A stretch of 64,000 nucleotides of DNA from Sphingomonas sp. R-74633 (GCF_013416555.1 NZ_JACCFG010000003.1:372001-436000); one strand, 5' to 3'; shown: positions 36,008-44,533, counted from the first letter of the stretch. Notes: generated by a model from the sequence alone, not told the origin. A program made the numbers and translations.

Positions 36008-36053
36008 TAGTTCGTTCGAACGAACTAATACTGCAGGAATGCGCAAACGACAA
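36008..36053 (-). promoter_or_regulatory. promoter and palindromic operator of the efflux operon
   Basis: On the reverse strand TTGTCG (36053-36048), a 17-base spacer and TATTAG (36030-36025) form a good sigma-70-type promoter. TAGTTCGTTCGAACGAACTA (36008-36027) is a perfect 20-base palindrome overlapping the -10 box and transcription start. Binding of the adjacent TetR-type repressor there would block transcription. Promoter and symmetry are visible; the identity of the binding protein is inferred. Confidence 0.7.
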
Positions 36054-36082
36054 GCCCCGCCGCGCATAACGCGCAGCGGGGC
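36054..36082 (-). terminator. hairpin terminator of the small lipoprotein gene
   Basis: GCCCCGC (36054-36060) pairs with GCGGGGC (36076-36082), with further inner pairing of CGCGC and GCGC. On the reverse strand the stem is followed by a T-containing stretch. It lies between the lipoprotein gene and the efflux promoter. Confidence 0.6.
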
Positions 36083-36107
36083 CTGGGGTTCAGCCGATCA
36101 GCGAAGA

Positions 36108-36266
36108 TCAATGATCGTGGTGGTCGTGATCGCCGCCATTGTGATCGCCGCGGTGATGGTCGCCGCGATGATGGCGGTCGCCATTATAGCCGGGGCGGTC
36201 GCCATAGCAGCCGCTCAGGGCCATTGATGCCAGCGCCAGCGCGCCGGCGATGCGTAACATGCGCAT
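36108..36266 (-). CDS. small His/Asp-rich lipoprotein
   Basis: A 52-residue product. MRMLRIAGALALASMALSGC is a lipoprotein signal with lipobox ALSGC, preceded by AGGAG at a good distance from ATG 36266. The mature part of about 33 residues is mostly Gly, Asp, Arg and His, with nine histidines in HH and DH pairs. Such a tail should bind divalent metals. No family is recognised. It lies between the efflux operon and the divergent DJ-1/PfpI gene and may be independently transcribed. Confidence 0.65.
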   Translation of the reverse strand: MRMLRIAGALALASMALSGCYGDRPGYNGDRHHRGDHHRGDHNGGDHDHHDH

Positions 36267-36430
36267 ATTCTCTCTCTCCTTTGGGCCTTCGGACAACGCA
36301 TGACTTTCGCGCCGTCTCCGCTTAATCTCGACTGACTCGCGTGACTGGCGACTGGATGGAGCACCATCGGGAAGCGCGAGAGTATGAGCCGCATCGCCTG
36401 GGCACCCCTTCGAACGAATGGAGGACCCGC

Positions 36431-37120
36431 ATGGCCGAACCTTTGCACATCGCATTCCTGCTGTTTCCCGACATTACCCAGCTCGACCTGACCGGGCCGG
36501 CGCAGGTGCTCTCCCGGCTGGGCAATGTGACGCTCGACCTGGTGGCGAAGACGCGCGATCCGGTGCGTACCGACGCGCTGTTCGATCTGCATCCCACTGC
36601 GACCTTCGCTGAGGTGCCGCGCGCCGATATTCTTTGTGTGCCGGGCGGGTTCGGGACGGTGGCGGCAATGGAGGACGCCGAGACCCTGGCGTGGCTGCGG
36701 GAGGTGGCCGAGGGCGCGACCTGGGTGACTAGCGTGTGCACCGGATCGCTGCTGCTCGGCGCGGCGGGGCTGCTCAGGGGCTATCGTGCGGGCTGCCATT
36801 GGGGTTCGCGCGAGCAGCTCGCCTGGTTCGGCGCCGAGCCCGTCGCCGAGCGCGTGGTGTTCGACCGCAACCGGGTGACGGGCGGCGGGGTGACCGCCGG
36901 GATCGACTTCGCGCTGGCGCTGACCGCAGCGATCCGCGGCGAGGAGCATGCGCGGTTCGTGCAGCTGAGTTTGGAGTATGATCCGGCGCCGCCGTTCGAT
37001 GCCGGCTCTCCGGAACGCGCCGGGGTGGAGACGGTGGCGCGGTATCGGGCGATGGTGGAGAAGTTCGCGCCGGGGCGAGCGGAGAAGGTGAAGGCGATTG
37101 CCGAGGGGTTGGGGTTCTAA
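36431..37120 (+). CDS. DJ-1/PfpI family protein, isonitrile hydratase-like
   Basis: A 229-residue protein of the class I glutamine amidotransferase-like fold. The nucleophile elbow VTSVCTGSLLLG holds the family cysteine, preceded by a PGGFG loop; HWGSREQLAWFGA follows. This arrangement resembles isonitrile hydratase InhA and related hydrolases rather than proteases. The real substrate is unknown. ATG 36431 has GGAGGACC upstream. The TAA stop is part of the following inverted repeat. Confidence 0.8.
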   Translation: MAEPLHIAFLLFPDITQLDLTGPAQVLSRLGNVTLDLVAKTRDPVRTDALFDLHPTATFAEVPRADILCVPGGFGTVAAMEDAETLAWLREVAEGATWVTSVCTGSLLLGAAGLLRGYRAGCHWGSREQLAWFGAEPVAERVVFDRNRVTGGGVTAGIDFALALTAAIRGEEHARFVQLSLEYDPAPPFDAGSPERAGVETVARYRAMVEKFAPGRAEKVKAIAEGLGF

Positions 37121-37266
37121 TTCCTCCCCGCGCTTGCTCGGAGAGGGGGACCATTCGCTTTAGCGAATGGTGGAGGGGTCGGCACCACGCGCCGGTGCCC
37201 GGCGCGCCCCTCCACCACCGCCTTCGGCGGCGGTCCCCCTCCCCCAGACAAGCTGGGGGAGGAATT
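37119..37266. repeat. GC-rich compound inverted repeat, family A
   Basis: The outer arms AATTCCTCCCC (37119-37129) and GGGGAGGAATT (37256-37266) are complementary, and further complementary blocks lie inside (GAGGGGGACC with GGTCCCCCTC; GGTGGAGGGG with CCCCTCCACC). Two small hairpins, ATTCGCTTTAGCGAAT and CCGCCTTCGGCGG, sit within the arms. It carries the TAA stops of both convergent neighbours at its ends and could act as a bidirectional terminator. Confidence 0.75.
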
Positions 37267-38660
37267 TACGCGAGCATCTTCGCCGCGCCCTTGAGATCCT
37301 CGACGAAGGCGGCGAACTCGTCCTCGGCCTTTGACCGGTCGGGCAGGCGCAGCAGGAAGCTCGGGTGGATCGTCACCCAGCCGAGGCCGCCTTCGGGCAG
37401 CTCGATCGGCCAGCCGCGTGTCGCGGTGATCGTCACCGCCTTGCCGAGCAACTGGCGCGCGGCCGTGGCGCCGAGCGCCACGGTGATCTCGGGTTTGATC
37501 AGCAGCCGCTCCTGCTCATACCACCAGCGGCAGGCCTGGATCTCGCCGGCATCGGGCTTGGAATGGATACGGCGCTTGCCGCGCGGCTCGAACTTGAAGT
37601 GCTTGACGGCATTGGTGACGTAGACGGCGGCGCGGTCGATCTTTGCGGCGGCCATCGCCTTGTCGAACATCTCGCCGGCGGGGCCGATAAAGGGGCGGCC
37701 GGCAAGATCCTCCTGGTCGCCGGGCTGCTCGCCGACGATCATCATGCGGGCATCGACCGGGCCTTCGCCGAACACGGTCTGCGTGGCGTGCCTGTAGAGG
37801 TCGCAGCGGGTGCAATGCGCGGCTTCCTCGCGCAGCGCCTGCCAGGCGCCTTCGATATTGCCGCCGGGGCGGATCGCACTTGCCACCATCGCCGTCTCCC
37901 GCTGGCGCGCACCGGCGACCAGCTCCCTGACCAACGCGGTTTCGGGCATGTTTTTCCAATATTTGCGCGGCATCTCCTTGAGCATCGCGCCGGTCTTGAG
38001 GCGGGCCGGATTGAAGATCGAGGCGTAATAGGTCTTCCAAATATCCTCGACCGGGTCTTCGCCGGGGGCGTCGGCCTTGGTCGCGCCGGGGCCTTCGCTG
38101 AGTGTCTCGGTGTCCCAGTGGAGCGAGAGTTCGGGGGTGAGGATCGACCAGCGCATATTGGCGAAGCGCTCGACGAAGAAACGGGCATTGGCGCGGACGA
38201 TGTGGTGGCTGGGCTCGAACCAGGCGACATAGCGGGTGTTGGGTTCGCCGGTGCCGGGGAAAGGTAGCGCATCGCGGACTTCGCGGAAGCGGACGAAGGC
38301 GCGCATCTTGTGGATGTCGCGACGGACTTCGCGGGCCATGGCCTCGAGGCGGCGGACGAGCGGATCGGCCTGGTCGGCGATGCGGTGCGGGTCGCCGGCG
38401 AGAAGCGCGTAGAGCAGGGCGAAGCGCTCGGGGTCCGAATGGAGGATCGCCGACTGGGCGAGGTCGAGAAAGGCACGCGGGACCTTGAGCGCGCGCGGCG
38501 CGGCTGGCGGCATGACGGCTTCGTCGGCGAACAGGTCGATGGGTGTTTCGCCGACCTGCCAGAGGATTTCGGACGCGGGGACGCGAGCCTGGGCGAGCCC
38601 GCGCGCGGCGTCGCGCCAGCCCTCGAAATCGTCTTCAGTGGAAAGGGTTACGACGCGCAC
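37266..38660 (-). CDS. DUF4130-UdgX fusion, uracil-DNA-binding protein
   Basis: A 464-residue two-domain protein. Residues about 1-250 match DUF4130, a domain of unknown function linked to radical SAM proteins. Residues about 275-464 are a UdgX-type uracil-DNA glycosylase: CTRC (C283, C286), GEQPGDQED (310-318), the UdgX-specific loop KRRIHSKP whose histidine (H366) forms a covalent bond with the uracil site in characterised UdgX, C377 and HPSFLLRLP. The position that is Cys in family 4 enzymes (VKC) is His here (VKH). GTG 38660 follows GGAGG. It lies in a leftward run with a radical SAM gene. Confidence 0.88.
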   Translation of the reverse strand: MRVVTLSTEDDFEGWRDAARGLAQARVPASEILWQVGETPIDLFADEAVMPPAAPRALKVPRAFLDLAQSAILHSDPERFALLYALLAGDPHRIADQADPLVRRLEAMAREVRRDIHKMRAFVRFREVRDALPFPGTGEPNTRYVAWFEPSHHIVRANARFFVERFANMRWSILTPELSLHWDTETLSEGPGATKADAPGEDPVEDIWKTYYASIFNPARLKTGAMLKEMPRKYWKNMPETALVRELVAGARQRETAMVASAIRPGGNIEGAWQALREEAAHCTRCDLYRHATQTVFGEGPVDARMMIVGEQPGDQEDLAGRPFIGPAGEMFDKAMAAAKIDRAAVYVTNAVKHFKFEPRGKRRIHSKPDAGEIQACRWWYEQERLLIKPEITVALGATAARQLLGKAVTITATRGWPIELPEGGLGWVTIHPSFLLRLPDRSKAEDEFAAFVEDLKGAAKMLA

Positions 38661-38681
38661 ATTGCCTCCGACCGGAGGGCT

Positions 38682-39701
38682 CTAACGCTTGTCCGCCGAT
38701 TTCGGCATCGATTCGATCCAGTCGCGGACCAGCGCGACGCCTTCCTTGTGGACGGTAGCGCGGCCGAGTTCGGGCATGGCGATGCCGGGGTCGGTCGATT
38801 GCATGCGGTAGAGCAGGATCGACGCGTCGGGTTGGCCGGGGACGATGTCGAAGTCTCGGGTGCCGGCGCCGCGGCCGGCGGCGGTGGGGCGCTTGAACAT
38901 GCCGCGCTGCTCGGGATCGGTGCGCCCGAGATCGAGGAACAGGCCGGAGTTGGACGCGGCGCCCTGGGGGTTGTGGCAATGGGCGCAGTTGATTTCGAGC
39001 CAGGCGCGGGCGCGGGCATCGACAGGAGCGGACTTGTCGTCCCAGCGGGCGACGCGCGGGGCGTCCTTTGGCAAGCGATCGAGCATGCCGGCGGCGAGCA
39101 TCCTCTCGAGCTGGCCGGCATGGTTGAGATAGCGGGTCTTGACGCCGATCGGGGTGACCTGGCCGGCAAGCCCGTGGCAGTCCTTGCACTGGTTCTGGTT
39201 GGGCACGGCGTAGCTGATGCTGTGCTGCTCGCCCGAGGGGTCGGTGAAGGCGACCGGGATACGCGTGCCGGCGCGGCGGATGTCGGCGTCGGTGCCCTCG
39301 GCGTTCCAGACATAGGGAATCGGGGTCCAGCCCGAGGCGCGGTGGAGGAGGACGCGCGTCTCGAGCGGCTTGAACACGCCGTTCGGGCGGTAGCCGAAAG
39401 TCTTGATCAGCGCGGCGCCGATGGGGAGGTCGAGCGGCTTGTCGGGCTCGTACTTCGCGTGGGTGCCGGCGGGCAGGTAGAGGTAGCGCTCCTTCTCGGC
39501 ATAGTCGGAGAAGAGCGGAGTTTCGAGATCGTAGGCGATCATGCGCTGGGCCGGAGCGCGGGTCTTGAGGTCGGCGAAGAAGGCATAGTCGGAAAGGTGC
39601 GCGGGCCAGCCCTCGCCGGTGATCGCGGCGTCGTTCACGCTGCCGGGGCGGCCGAGCAGCGCGGCGGCGAACAGGGCTGCCGCGCCGAAAAGCATCTTCA
39701 T
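38682..39701 (-). CDS. diheme c-type cytochrome, SO_2930/HNE_0200 family
   Basis: A 339-residue protein with an export signal and two heme-binding motifs, CKDCH (about residue 170) and CAHCH (about 240). The ETPLFSDYAEKERYLYLPAG and NQNQCKDCH stretches identify the conserved family often encoded next to a beta-helix protein, as here: the start overlaps that gene's stop by four bases (ATGA). It should reside in the periplasm. Its biological role is not known. It ends 21 bases before the DUF4130-UdgX gene. Confidence 0.8.
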   Translation of the reverse strand: MKMLFGAAALFAAALLGRPGSVNDAAITGEGWPAHLSDYAFFADLKTRAPAQRMIAYDLETPLFSDYAEKERYLYLPAGTHAKYEPDKPLDLPIGAALIKTFGYRPNGVFKPLETRVLLHRASGWTPIPYVWNAEGTDADIRRAGTRIPVAFTDPSGEQHSISYAVPNQNQCKDCHGLAGQVTPIGVKTRYLNHAGQLERMLAAGMLDRLPKDAPRVARWDDKSAPVDARARAWLEINCAHCHNPQGAASNSGLFLDLGRTDPEQRGMFKRPTAAGRGAGTRDFDIVPGQPDASILLYRMQSTDPGIAMPELGRATVHKEGVALVRDWIESMPKSADKR

Positions 39702-40891
39702 TTGGCGGCGGCTTCCATTGCGGCGGGTAGCAAGATGCGCGCGGCCACCTTCTGCAACGCCTTCTCCTGCAGCGCGATGATCTGCGGCTTTGCCGTCTCG
39801 ATCCCGGCGCCCAGCGCAAGGTTGAGCGTCAGCACCGGTGCGTCAGCGACGCCGGTGAGGTTGACCTTGTCGCCGCCGGTGCCGTCCCAGAAGATCGGCG
39901 GCAGCGTGCCGCCCAGCGCCTGCGCGAGCGCCGCGCCGCCGGGCATCGCAGGAGCGAAGCCGGCGCGGCCATGCTTGTTATGGCCGATATAGATGTCGCG
40001 CGGATAGGGGTCGTAGCTCTTGTCCTCGAAAGGCTGGCGATACGCGACGACCATGATGTTGGCGGTGCCATTGCCCGACAGGGTGTTGGCGACAACCTGC
40101 ACGTCGTTCTCGGCCATCACCAGCACGCCGGTGCCGGTGGGCACGGTGGCGACGGTATTGCCCGGCGGGGCGAAATTGGGTGTGTCGTTGTCTATCAACT
40201 TGTTGTCCTTGACCAGGACATAGCCTGCGCCGCGCTTGGGAAGCGCCGGCAGGTCGAACACCAGGATCCCGCCGGTATTGTGGGTGGCAAGGTTGTTCGT
40301 CACTTCGGCATAGCCGCTATTCTCGATCTCGATCCCGGCGACATTGTACATGGCGGTCGAGTTGCGGACGATGATCCGGTTGGACTGGCCGACATAGATG
40401 CCCGCGTCCGAGGCGCCGCTGACGGTGACACCGTCGATCAGCACGTCGCTGCTCTCGACGGGGTAGACGCCATAGGCGCCGTTGCTCGCCTTGGGCCCGC
40501 CGGTCCATTCGACGCGGACATTCTTGTAGACGATGCGGTCGGCCCCCTTGGACTTGATGCCGTCGCCCTTGCTGTCCTCCACGGCGAAATCGCGCAGCAC
40601 GACGTCGTCGGAGGTGACGAGCAAGCCCTCCCCGGCCCCCAACTGGCCCTTGAAGCTGAGCACGGTCTTGTCGGTGCCGGCGCCACGCACCGTGACCCCG
40701 GCTACGTCGAGGCTGAGACCGTCGGTCAGCTCGAAGCGTCCGGCGCCGATGCGGACGGTGTCGCCGGGTTTGGCATCGAGCAAGGCGGACTGGAGGCGTT
40801 CCTGCGCGTTGGGGCCGGCCTCGACGAGGATGTCCTTGGCCAAGGCAGGCGTCGCGGCGAGCACCGCGGCGAGCGCACAGAATCGAAGCAT
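39698..40891 (-). CDS. exported parallel beta-helix repeat protein
   Basis: A 397-residue protein with a clear Sec signal (cleavage after ALA, about residue 18). The body consists of successive beta-helix turns of about 22 residues with N, G and V spacing (for example GVTVRGAGTDKTVLSFKG and NRIIVRNSTAMYNVAG), as in NosD- and pectate-lyase-like folds. Coupled to the diheme cytochrome gene; the two families are known neighbours. Substrate binding or polysaccharide cleavage is possible, but no catalytic site can be named. Confidence 0.8.
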   Translation of the reverse strand: MLRFCALAAVLAATPALAKDILVEAGPNAQERLQSALLDAKPGDTVRIGAGRFELTDGLSLDVAGVTVRGAGTDKTVLSFKGQLGAGEGLLVTSDDVVLRDFAVEDSKGDGIKSKGADRIVYKNVRVEWTGGPKASNGAYGVYPVESSDVLIDGVTVSGASDAGIYVGQSNRIIVRNSTAMYNVAGIEIENSGYAEVTNNLATHNTGGILVFDLPALPKRGAGYVLVKDNKLIDNDTPNFAPPGNTVATVPTGTGVLVMAENDVQVVANTLSGNGTANIMVVAYRQPFEDKSYDPYPRDIYIGHNKHGRAGFAPAMPGGAALAQALGGTLPPIFWDGTGGDKVNLTGVADAPVLTLNLALGAGIETAKPQIIALQEKALQKVAARILLPAAMEAAAK

Positions 40892-40959
40892 CCCTCTCTC
40901 CCTCTTGCGTATTTTCGAGGGATGATACGCCTTCGGACGCGAATTGACAGTCCTGTCAG

Positions 40960-41442
40960 TTACTCGCGTTCATCGCCCGGAGGGTTGGCTTCAGCACGAG
41001 CGAGCTCCTTCGGCTTGCGCTTCTCGAACAGCTTGCCTAGCTGTTCTTCCTGCGCCGCCGAAAGATGCTTCGCCGCGGTGGGGAACATCTCTTCCTCTTC
41101 CTCGTCGATATGATGGAGGTAGCGGTGGCGCATCTCCTTGAACTTCACCAGCCAGCCGGGCGAGGACATCTCCATCGCGATCAGCTCGCCGAGATAGTCG
41201 TCGACTTCCTTGTGCTCGGAAACCGAATGGCGCGCATCCTCGCGCAGGTCAGGATCGGCGAGCATTGTCGCATAGAGCGCTTCTTCTTCGGCCGCGGCGT
41301 GCGACTGTAGTTCGAGGCGAAGCTGCTCGAACAGCGCGCGCCGATCCTTGCTGTCGCCCACCGTCTCGCCCACTCGCTCCAGCAGCACGCGCTGGCGATC
41401 ATGGTCGGCGATGAGGTCCCGGAAAATGCGTGCGTCGGCCAT
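40960..41442 (-). CDS. hemerythrin HHE-domain protein
   Basis: A 160-residue four-helix protein. Metal-ligand residues of the hemerythrin HHE fold appear in order: HDRQR (H14), HAAAEEE, HKEVDD and HRYLHHIDEEEE. It should bind a di-iron centre and may sense or store oxygen, nitric oxide or iron. It lies 30 bases after the radical SAM gene. The 68-base gap to the beta-helix gene could contain a separate promoter. Confidence 0.83.
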   Translation of the reverse strand: MADARIFRDLIADHDRQRVLLERVGETVGDSKDRRALFEQLRLELQSHAAAEEEALYATMLADPDLREDARHSVSEHKEVDDYLGELIAMEMSSPGWLVKFKEMRHRYLHHIDEEEEEMFPTAAKHLSAAQEEQLGKLFEKRKPKELARAEANPPGDERE

Positions 41443-41472
41443 GTCTGCTCCTTGGTCAGGAGCGAGAACCGC

Positions 41473-42720
41473 TCAGGCGGCGAATAGTTCGAGCTGTTCG
41501 CGCTTCGGGGCGACCAGCGCGCGCAGATCGGCGCGGTCGGCGAGCGCGACCGGGCGCCAGTCCTCGGCGATCAGGAAGGGGCGGACCTTCGCGATCGAGG
41601 CAGTGAGCCGCGCGACATCGGCGAGGCGCAGCCGACGCCAGCGGCGGGTGGCGAGGATCGCATCGATCGCCTTGATGCCGAGCCCGGGGACCCGCAGCAG
41701 CGCCTCGCGCGGGGCGCGATTGACGTCGACCGGGAAGGATTCGCGGAACTTCAACGCCCAGGCGAGCTTGGGATCGATGTCGAGCGGGAGCATGCCGGTG
41801 GCGGGATCGGCGGCCTCGGCGACTTCCTTCGGCTTATAGTCGTAGAAGCGCATCAGCCAGTCGGACTGGTAAAGCCGGTGCTCGCGCATCAGGGGCGGGC
41901 GCTGCAGGGGAAGCACCGCGCTGGCATCGGGGATCGGGCTGAACGCCGAATAATAGACGCGGCGGAGCTGGAACTTCGAGTAGAGCCCCGCGGCGCGCTG
42001 GATGATGTCGCCATCGGTCGCAGCATCGGCACCGACGATCATCTGGGTCGACTGGCCGGCCGGGGCGAATTTCGGCGCGGACTTGTAGCGCTTGCCGGCA
42101 TCCACGGTGTCGTCGATTGCAGTGCGGACGTCCTGCATCGCGCCTTCGATACGCGGCGCCGATTTCTCGGGGGCGAGCCGGGTGAGACCGGCGACGGTGG
42201 GCAGCTCGACATTGATCGAGACGCGATCGGCGAACATCCCCGCCTGGTGGACCAGCTCGGGATCGGCATCGGGGATAGTCTTCAAATGGATATAGCCGCG
42301 GAAATCATGGACCTCGCGCAACAGCTGCGCGACACGGACGATCTGCTCCATCGTATAGTTGGACGAGCGGATGATCCCCGAGGAGAGGAATAACCCCTCG
42401 ATATAATTGCGCCGATAGAAATTGAGCGTGAGATCGACGACTTCCTCGGGCGTGAAGCGCGCGCGGCGGACGTTCGAGCTCTTGCGGTTGATGCAATAAT
42501 GGCAGTCGAAGATGCAGCTGTTGGTCAGCAGGATCTTGAGCAGCGAGATGCAGCGGCCGTCGGGCGCATAGGCGTGGCAGATGCCCATGCCCTCGGTCGA
42601 ACCCAGGCCCTTCCCGCCCGCCGAGTTGCGCTTGGATGTGCCCGACGAGGCACAGCTGGCATCATATTTGGCGGCATCGGCGAGGATGGCGAGCTTGGCG
42701 CGGAGATCGAGCTGCGACAT
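41473..42720 (-). CDS. radical SAM protein, UDG-linked DNA modification/repair type
   Basis: A 415-residue protein. The iron-sulfur motif CIFDCHYC gives C69, C73 and C76 in CxxxCxxC spacing; N-terminal cysteines C23, C48 and C57 could serve an extra site. A C-terminal helix-hairpin-helix (VNRAPREALLRVPGLGIKAI) points to DNA binding. This matches the family named putative DNA modification/repair radical SAM protein, usually next to DUF4130 and a UDG-superfamily protein; here that partner is the fusion at 37266. ATG 42720 follows AAGGAAC; longer in-frame starts exist upstream but overlap the divergent gene. Confidence 0.88.
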   Translation of the reverse strand: MSQLDLRAKLAILADAAKYDASCASSGTSKRNSAGGKGLGSTEGMGICHAYAPDGRCISLLKILLTNSCIFDCHYCINRKSSNVRRARFTPEEVVDLTLNFYRRNYIEGLFLSSGIIRSSNYTMEQIVRVAQLLREVHDFRGYIHLKTIPDADPELVHQAGMFADRVSINVELPTVAGLTRLAPEKSAPRIEGAMQDVRTAIDDTVDAGKRYKSAPKFAPAGQSTQMIVGADAATDGDIIQRAAGLYSKFQLRRVYYSAFSPIPDASAVLPLQRPPLMREHRLYQSDWLMRFYDYKPKEVAEAADPATGMLPLDIDPKLAWALKFRESFPVDVNRAPREALLRVPGLGIKAIDAILATRRWRRLRLADVARLTASIAKVRPFLIAEDWRPVALADRADLRALVAPKREQLELFAA

Positions 42721-42792
42721 TTGTTCCTTGTATGTTCTTGATATTGCAGTGTCCAGTGGCATGTGGGAGAGGCACGGCGAAGGGAGCGTGGG

Positions 42793-44013
42793 ATGCGGTG
42801 GAAGCTCGACCGGCAATTGCGGATTTTGCTGATCGCGCTGGCCGTGACCTGCGCGCTGGGCTTCGGCTTCAAGCAGCATTGCATGCCGGGCGGCTGGACC
42901 GATTCCGAGCAGTATATCACGGGCTGCTATAGCGACGCGGTGCCCTTCTGGACCGCGCGCGGGGTCGACAAGGGCAAGGTCCCCTATCTGCAGACACCGA
43001 TCGAATATCCCGTGCTGACCGGCGCGGCGATCTGGGTCGAGGGGAGTGCCACCCGCCTGCTCTTCGGCCGCCATGCCAATGACGGCGATTTCCTGGGCGT
43101 GGTGACGGTGGTGAACATCGCGCTCGCCTTTCTGATGCTGTGGATATTGTGGCGCGCGGGGCTGGACCGGCAGCGGCTATGGTGGTGGGCGGCGGCGCCG
43201 CCGCTGATCCTCTATGTCGGGCATAACTGGGACATGATCGCCGTGGCGCTGGCGGTGGCCGCGCTGCTGCAGGCGCGCGAGAACCGGCTGGTGCGCGCGG
43301 CGGCTTTGGCCGGGCTGGGCGTGGCAGCCAAGCTGTTCCCGATCGTGATCCTGCCGCTGGTCGGACTGGCGGCACTGTTCGAGCGCGAGCGGAGCTGGCC
43401 GCAGCGCCTGGGCCGGGCAGCGCTGGTAACGCTGGCGGCGGTGGGCGCCTGGGGCCTGGTAAACCTGCCGGTTGCGCTGGCGGCGCCGGGCAATTGGGCG
43501 GAATTCTATCTCTTCTCGCAGTCGCGCAGCGGCACGGCGGCGGGCAGCTGGGACGTGCTGGGCAATCTCGGCTGGCTGCAGACCAGCGTCGCGGACAAGA
43601 ATCTCTACGCGACGCTGGCCTTTGCGACCGGCGGGACCGCGATCGTCGCGCTCGGCTGGCGGCGGCACCGCGACCGGCTGTGGCTGCTCGCGACGCCGCT
43701 GCTCGCCTGGTTCCTGCTGACCAACAAGGTCTATTCGCCGCAATTCGACCTGTGGCTATGGCCGCTGCTGGTGATGACCGCGCCGCGGCTATGGCCGGTG
43801 GCGCTGTTCGCGGCGACCGGAATCTGGGCCTATTTCTCCGAGTTCTGGTTCTTCGCCGGGATGGACGGGGCGTGGCCGTCGGCGAGCACGATCGACATCG
43901 CCTTTGCCGCGATGGCGCGGGCATTGGTGATGCTCTGGATCATCGCGGATTGCTTGCGTAAGCGCCCGCCGGAATGGGTGGGGCGGTGGCCGGTCAGGGC
44001 ATCCCAAAGCTGA
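42793..44013 (+). CDS. polytopic membrane glycosyltransferase, GT87/DUF2029-like
   Basis: A 406-residue membrane protein with about ten hydrophobic segments and a large early loop containing PYLQTPIEYPVLTG, a motif of polyprenyl-phosphate-mannose-dependent alpha-mannosyltransferases of the GT87/DUF2029 type. It would add a hexose to a lipid or glycan on the periplasmic face. Start ATG 42793 follows AAGGGAG. The final TGA is the first triplet of an inverted repeat. Specificity is inference. Confidence 0.75.
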   Translation: MRWKLDRQLRILLIALAVTCALGFGFKQHCMPGGWTDSEQYITGCYSDAVPFWTARGVDKGKVPYLQTPIEYPVLTGAAIWVEGSATRLLFGRHANDGDFLGVVTVVNIALAFLMLWILWRAGLDRQRLWWWAAAPPLILYVGHNWDMIAVALAVAALLQARENRLVRAAALAGLGVAAKLFPIVILPLVGLAALFERERSWPQRLGRAALVTLAAVGAWGLVNLPVALAAPGNWAEFYLFSQSRSGTAAGSWDVLGNLGWLQTSVADKNLYATLAFATGGTAIVALGWRRHRDRLWLLATPLLAWFLLTNKVYSPQFDLWLWPLLVMTAPRLWPVALFAATGIWAYFSEFWFFAGMDGAWPSASTIDIAFAAMARALVMLWIIADCLRKRPPEWVGRWPVRASQS

Positions 44014-44112
44014 TCCCCGGCGAAGGCCGGGGCCCAGTTGCGATGATATTCGAGAGATTCGTCCGCCCTCTCCCTGTGCCCGATACTGGGCCCCAGCCTT
44101 CGCCGGGGATCA
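44011..44112. repeat. inverted repeat, family B
   Basis: Arms 44011-44038 and 44085-44112 are 28 bases long and complementary with one mismatch, built on TGATCCCCGGCGAAGG. The 46-base spacer differs from that of the related copy at 52047-52134. The first arm begins with the stop codon of the glycosyltransferase gene. It may terminate transcription from both sides. Confidence 0.82.
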
Positions 44113-44125
44113 GGTCAGGAAATGA

Positions 44126-44533
44126 TCACGGCAGCGGCAGATTCTCTTCCGCCTTCTTGCGCGCGCGGACATCGGCGCGGGCGGCGGTGGCTTCCTTGAC
44201 GAAGCAGCCGGTGGTACCGCCGACGCCAGCGGTGGTGCAGCTGCCGGTGCCGAAGCCGCCCGCGGTGACCGCGTCCTGCGAGCGGACCGCCCAGCTCTCG
44301 GTCTTCTGCGGCGGACCGCCCTGCTCGCGCAGGTTCGACGGAATGCGGTAGCGCTCGCGCTCGTCGAGCTTCTTGCAGACCACGATCTCTTCGCCGTTCG
44401 AGTTGGTCGGGCATTTGTCGTTGCCGTAGATGATCAGCACGCCGTTCTGCGCCGCGTTCTGCGCGTGCGCGGCGGCGGGCATCAGCATCGGAATGGCTGC
44501 GAGCGCGCCTGCGATCAGGATCCGGTTCAACAT
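44126..44533 (-). CDS. exported hypothetical protein
   Basis: A 135-residue protein with a Sec signal (about 25 residues, ending AHAQ). The conserved core NGVLIIYGNDKCPTNSNGEE followed by IVVCKKLDERERYRIPSNLR is a pattern I associate with sphingomonad periplasmic proteins of unknown function; it has four cysteines that could form two disulfides. GGAG precedes ATG 44533. It is 52 bases from the start of... the neighbouring downstream inverted repeat, and upstream of it lies the coq7 stop. Confidence 0.65.
   Translation of the reverse strand: MLNRILIAGALAAIPMLMPAAAHAQNAAQNGVLIIYGNDKCPTNSNGEEIVVCKKLDERERYRIPSNLREQGGPPQKTESWAVRSQDAVTAGGFGTGSCTTAGVGGTTGCFVKEATAARADVRARKKAEENLPLP

Noticed and set aside
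34237..37266. Possible CRISPR or phase-variable repeats
   Set aside because: The repeats are single long inverted elements, not regularly spaced direct repeats with unique spacers, and no cas genes are present.
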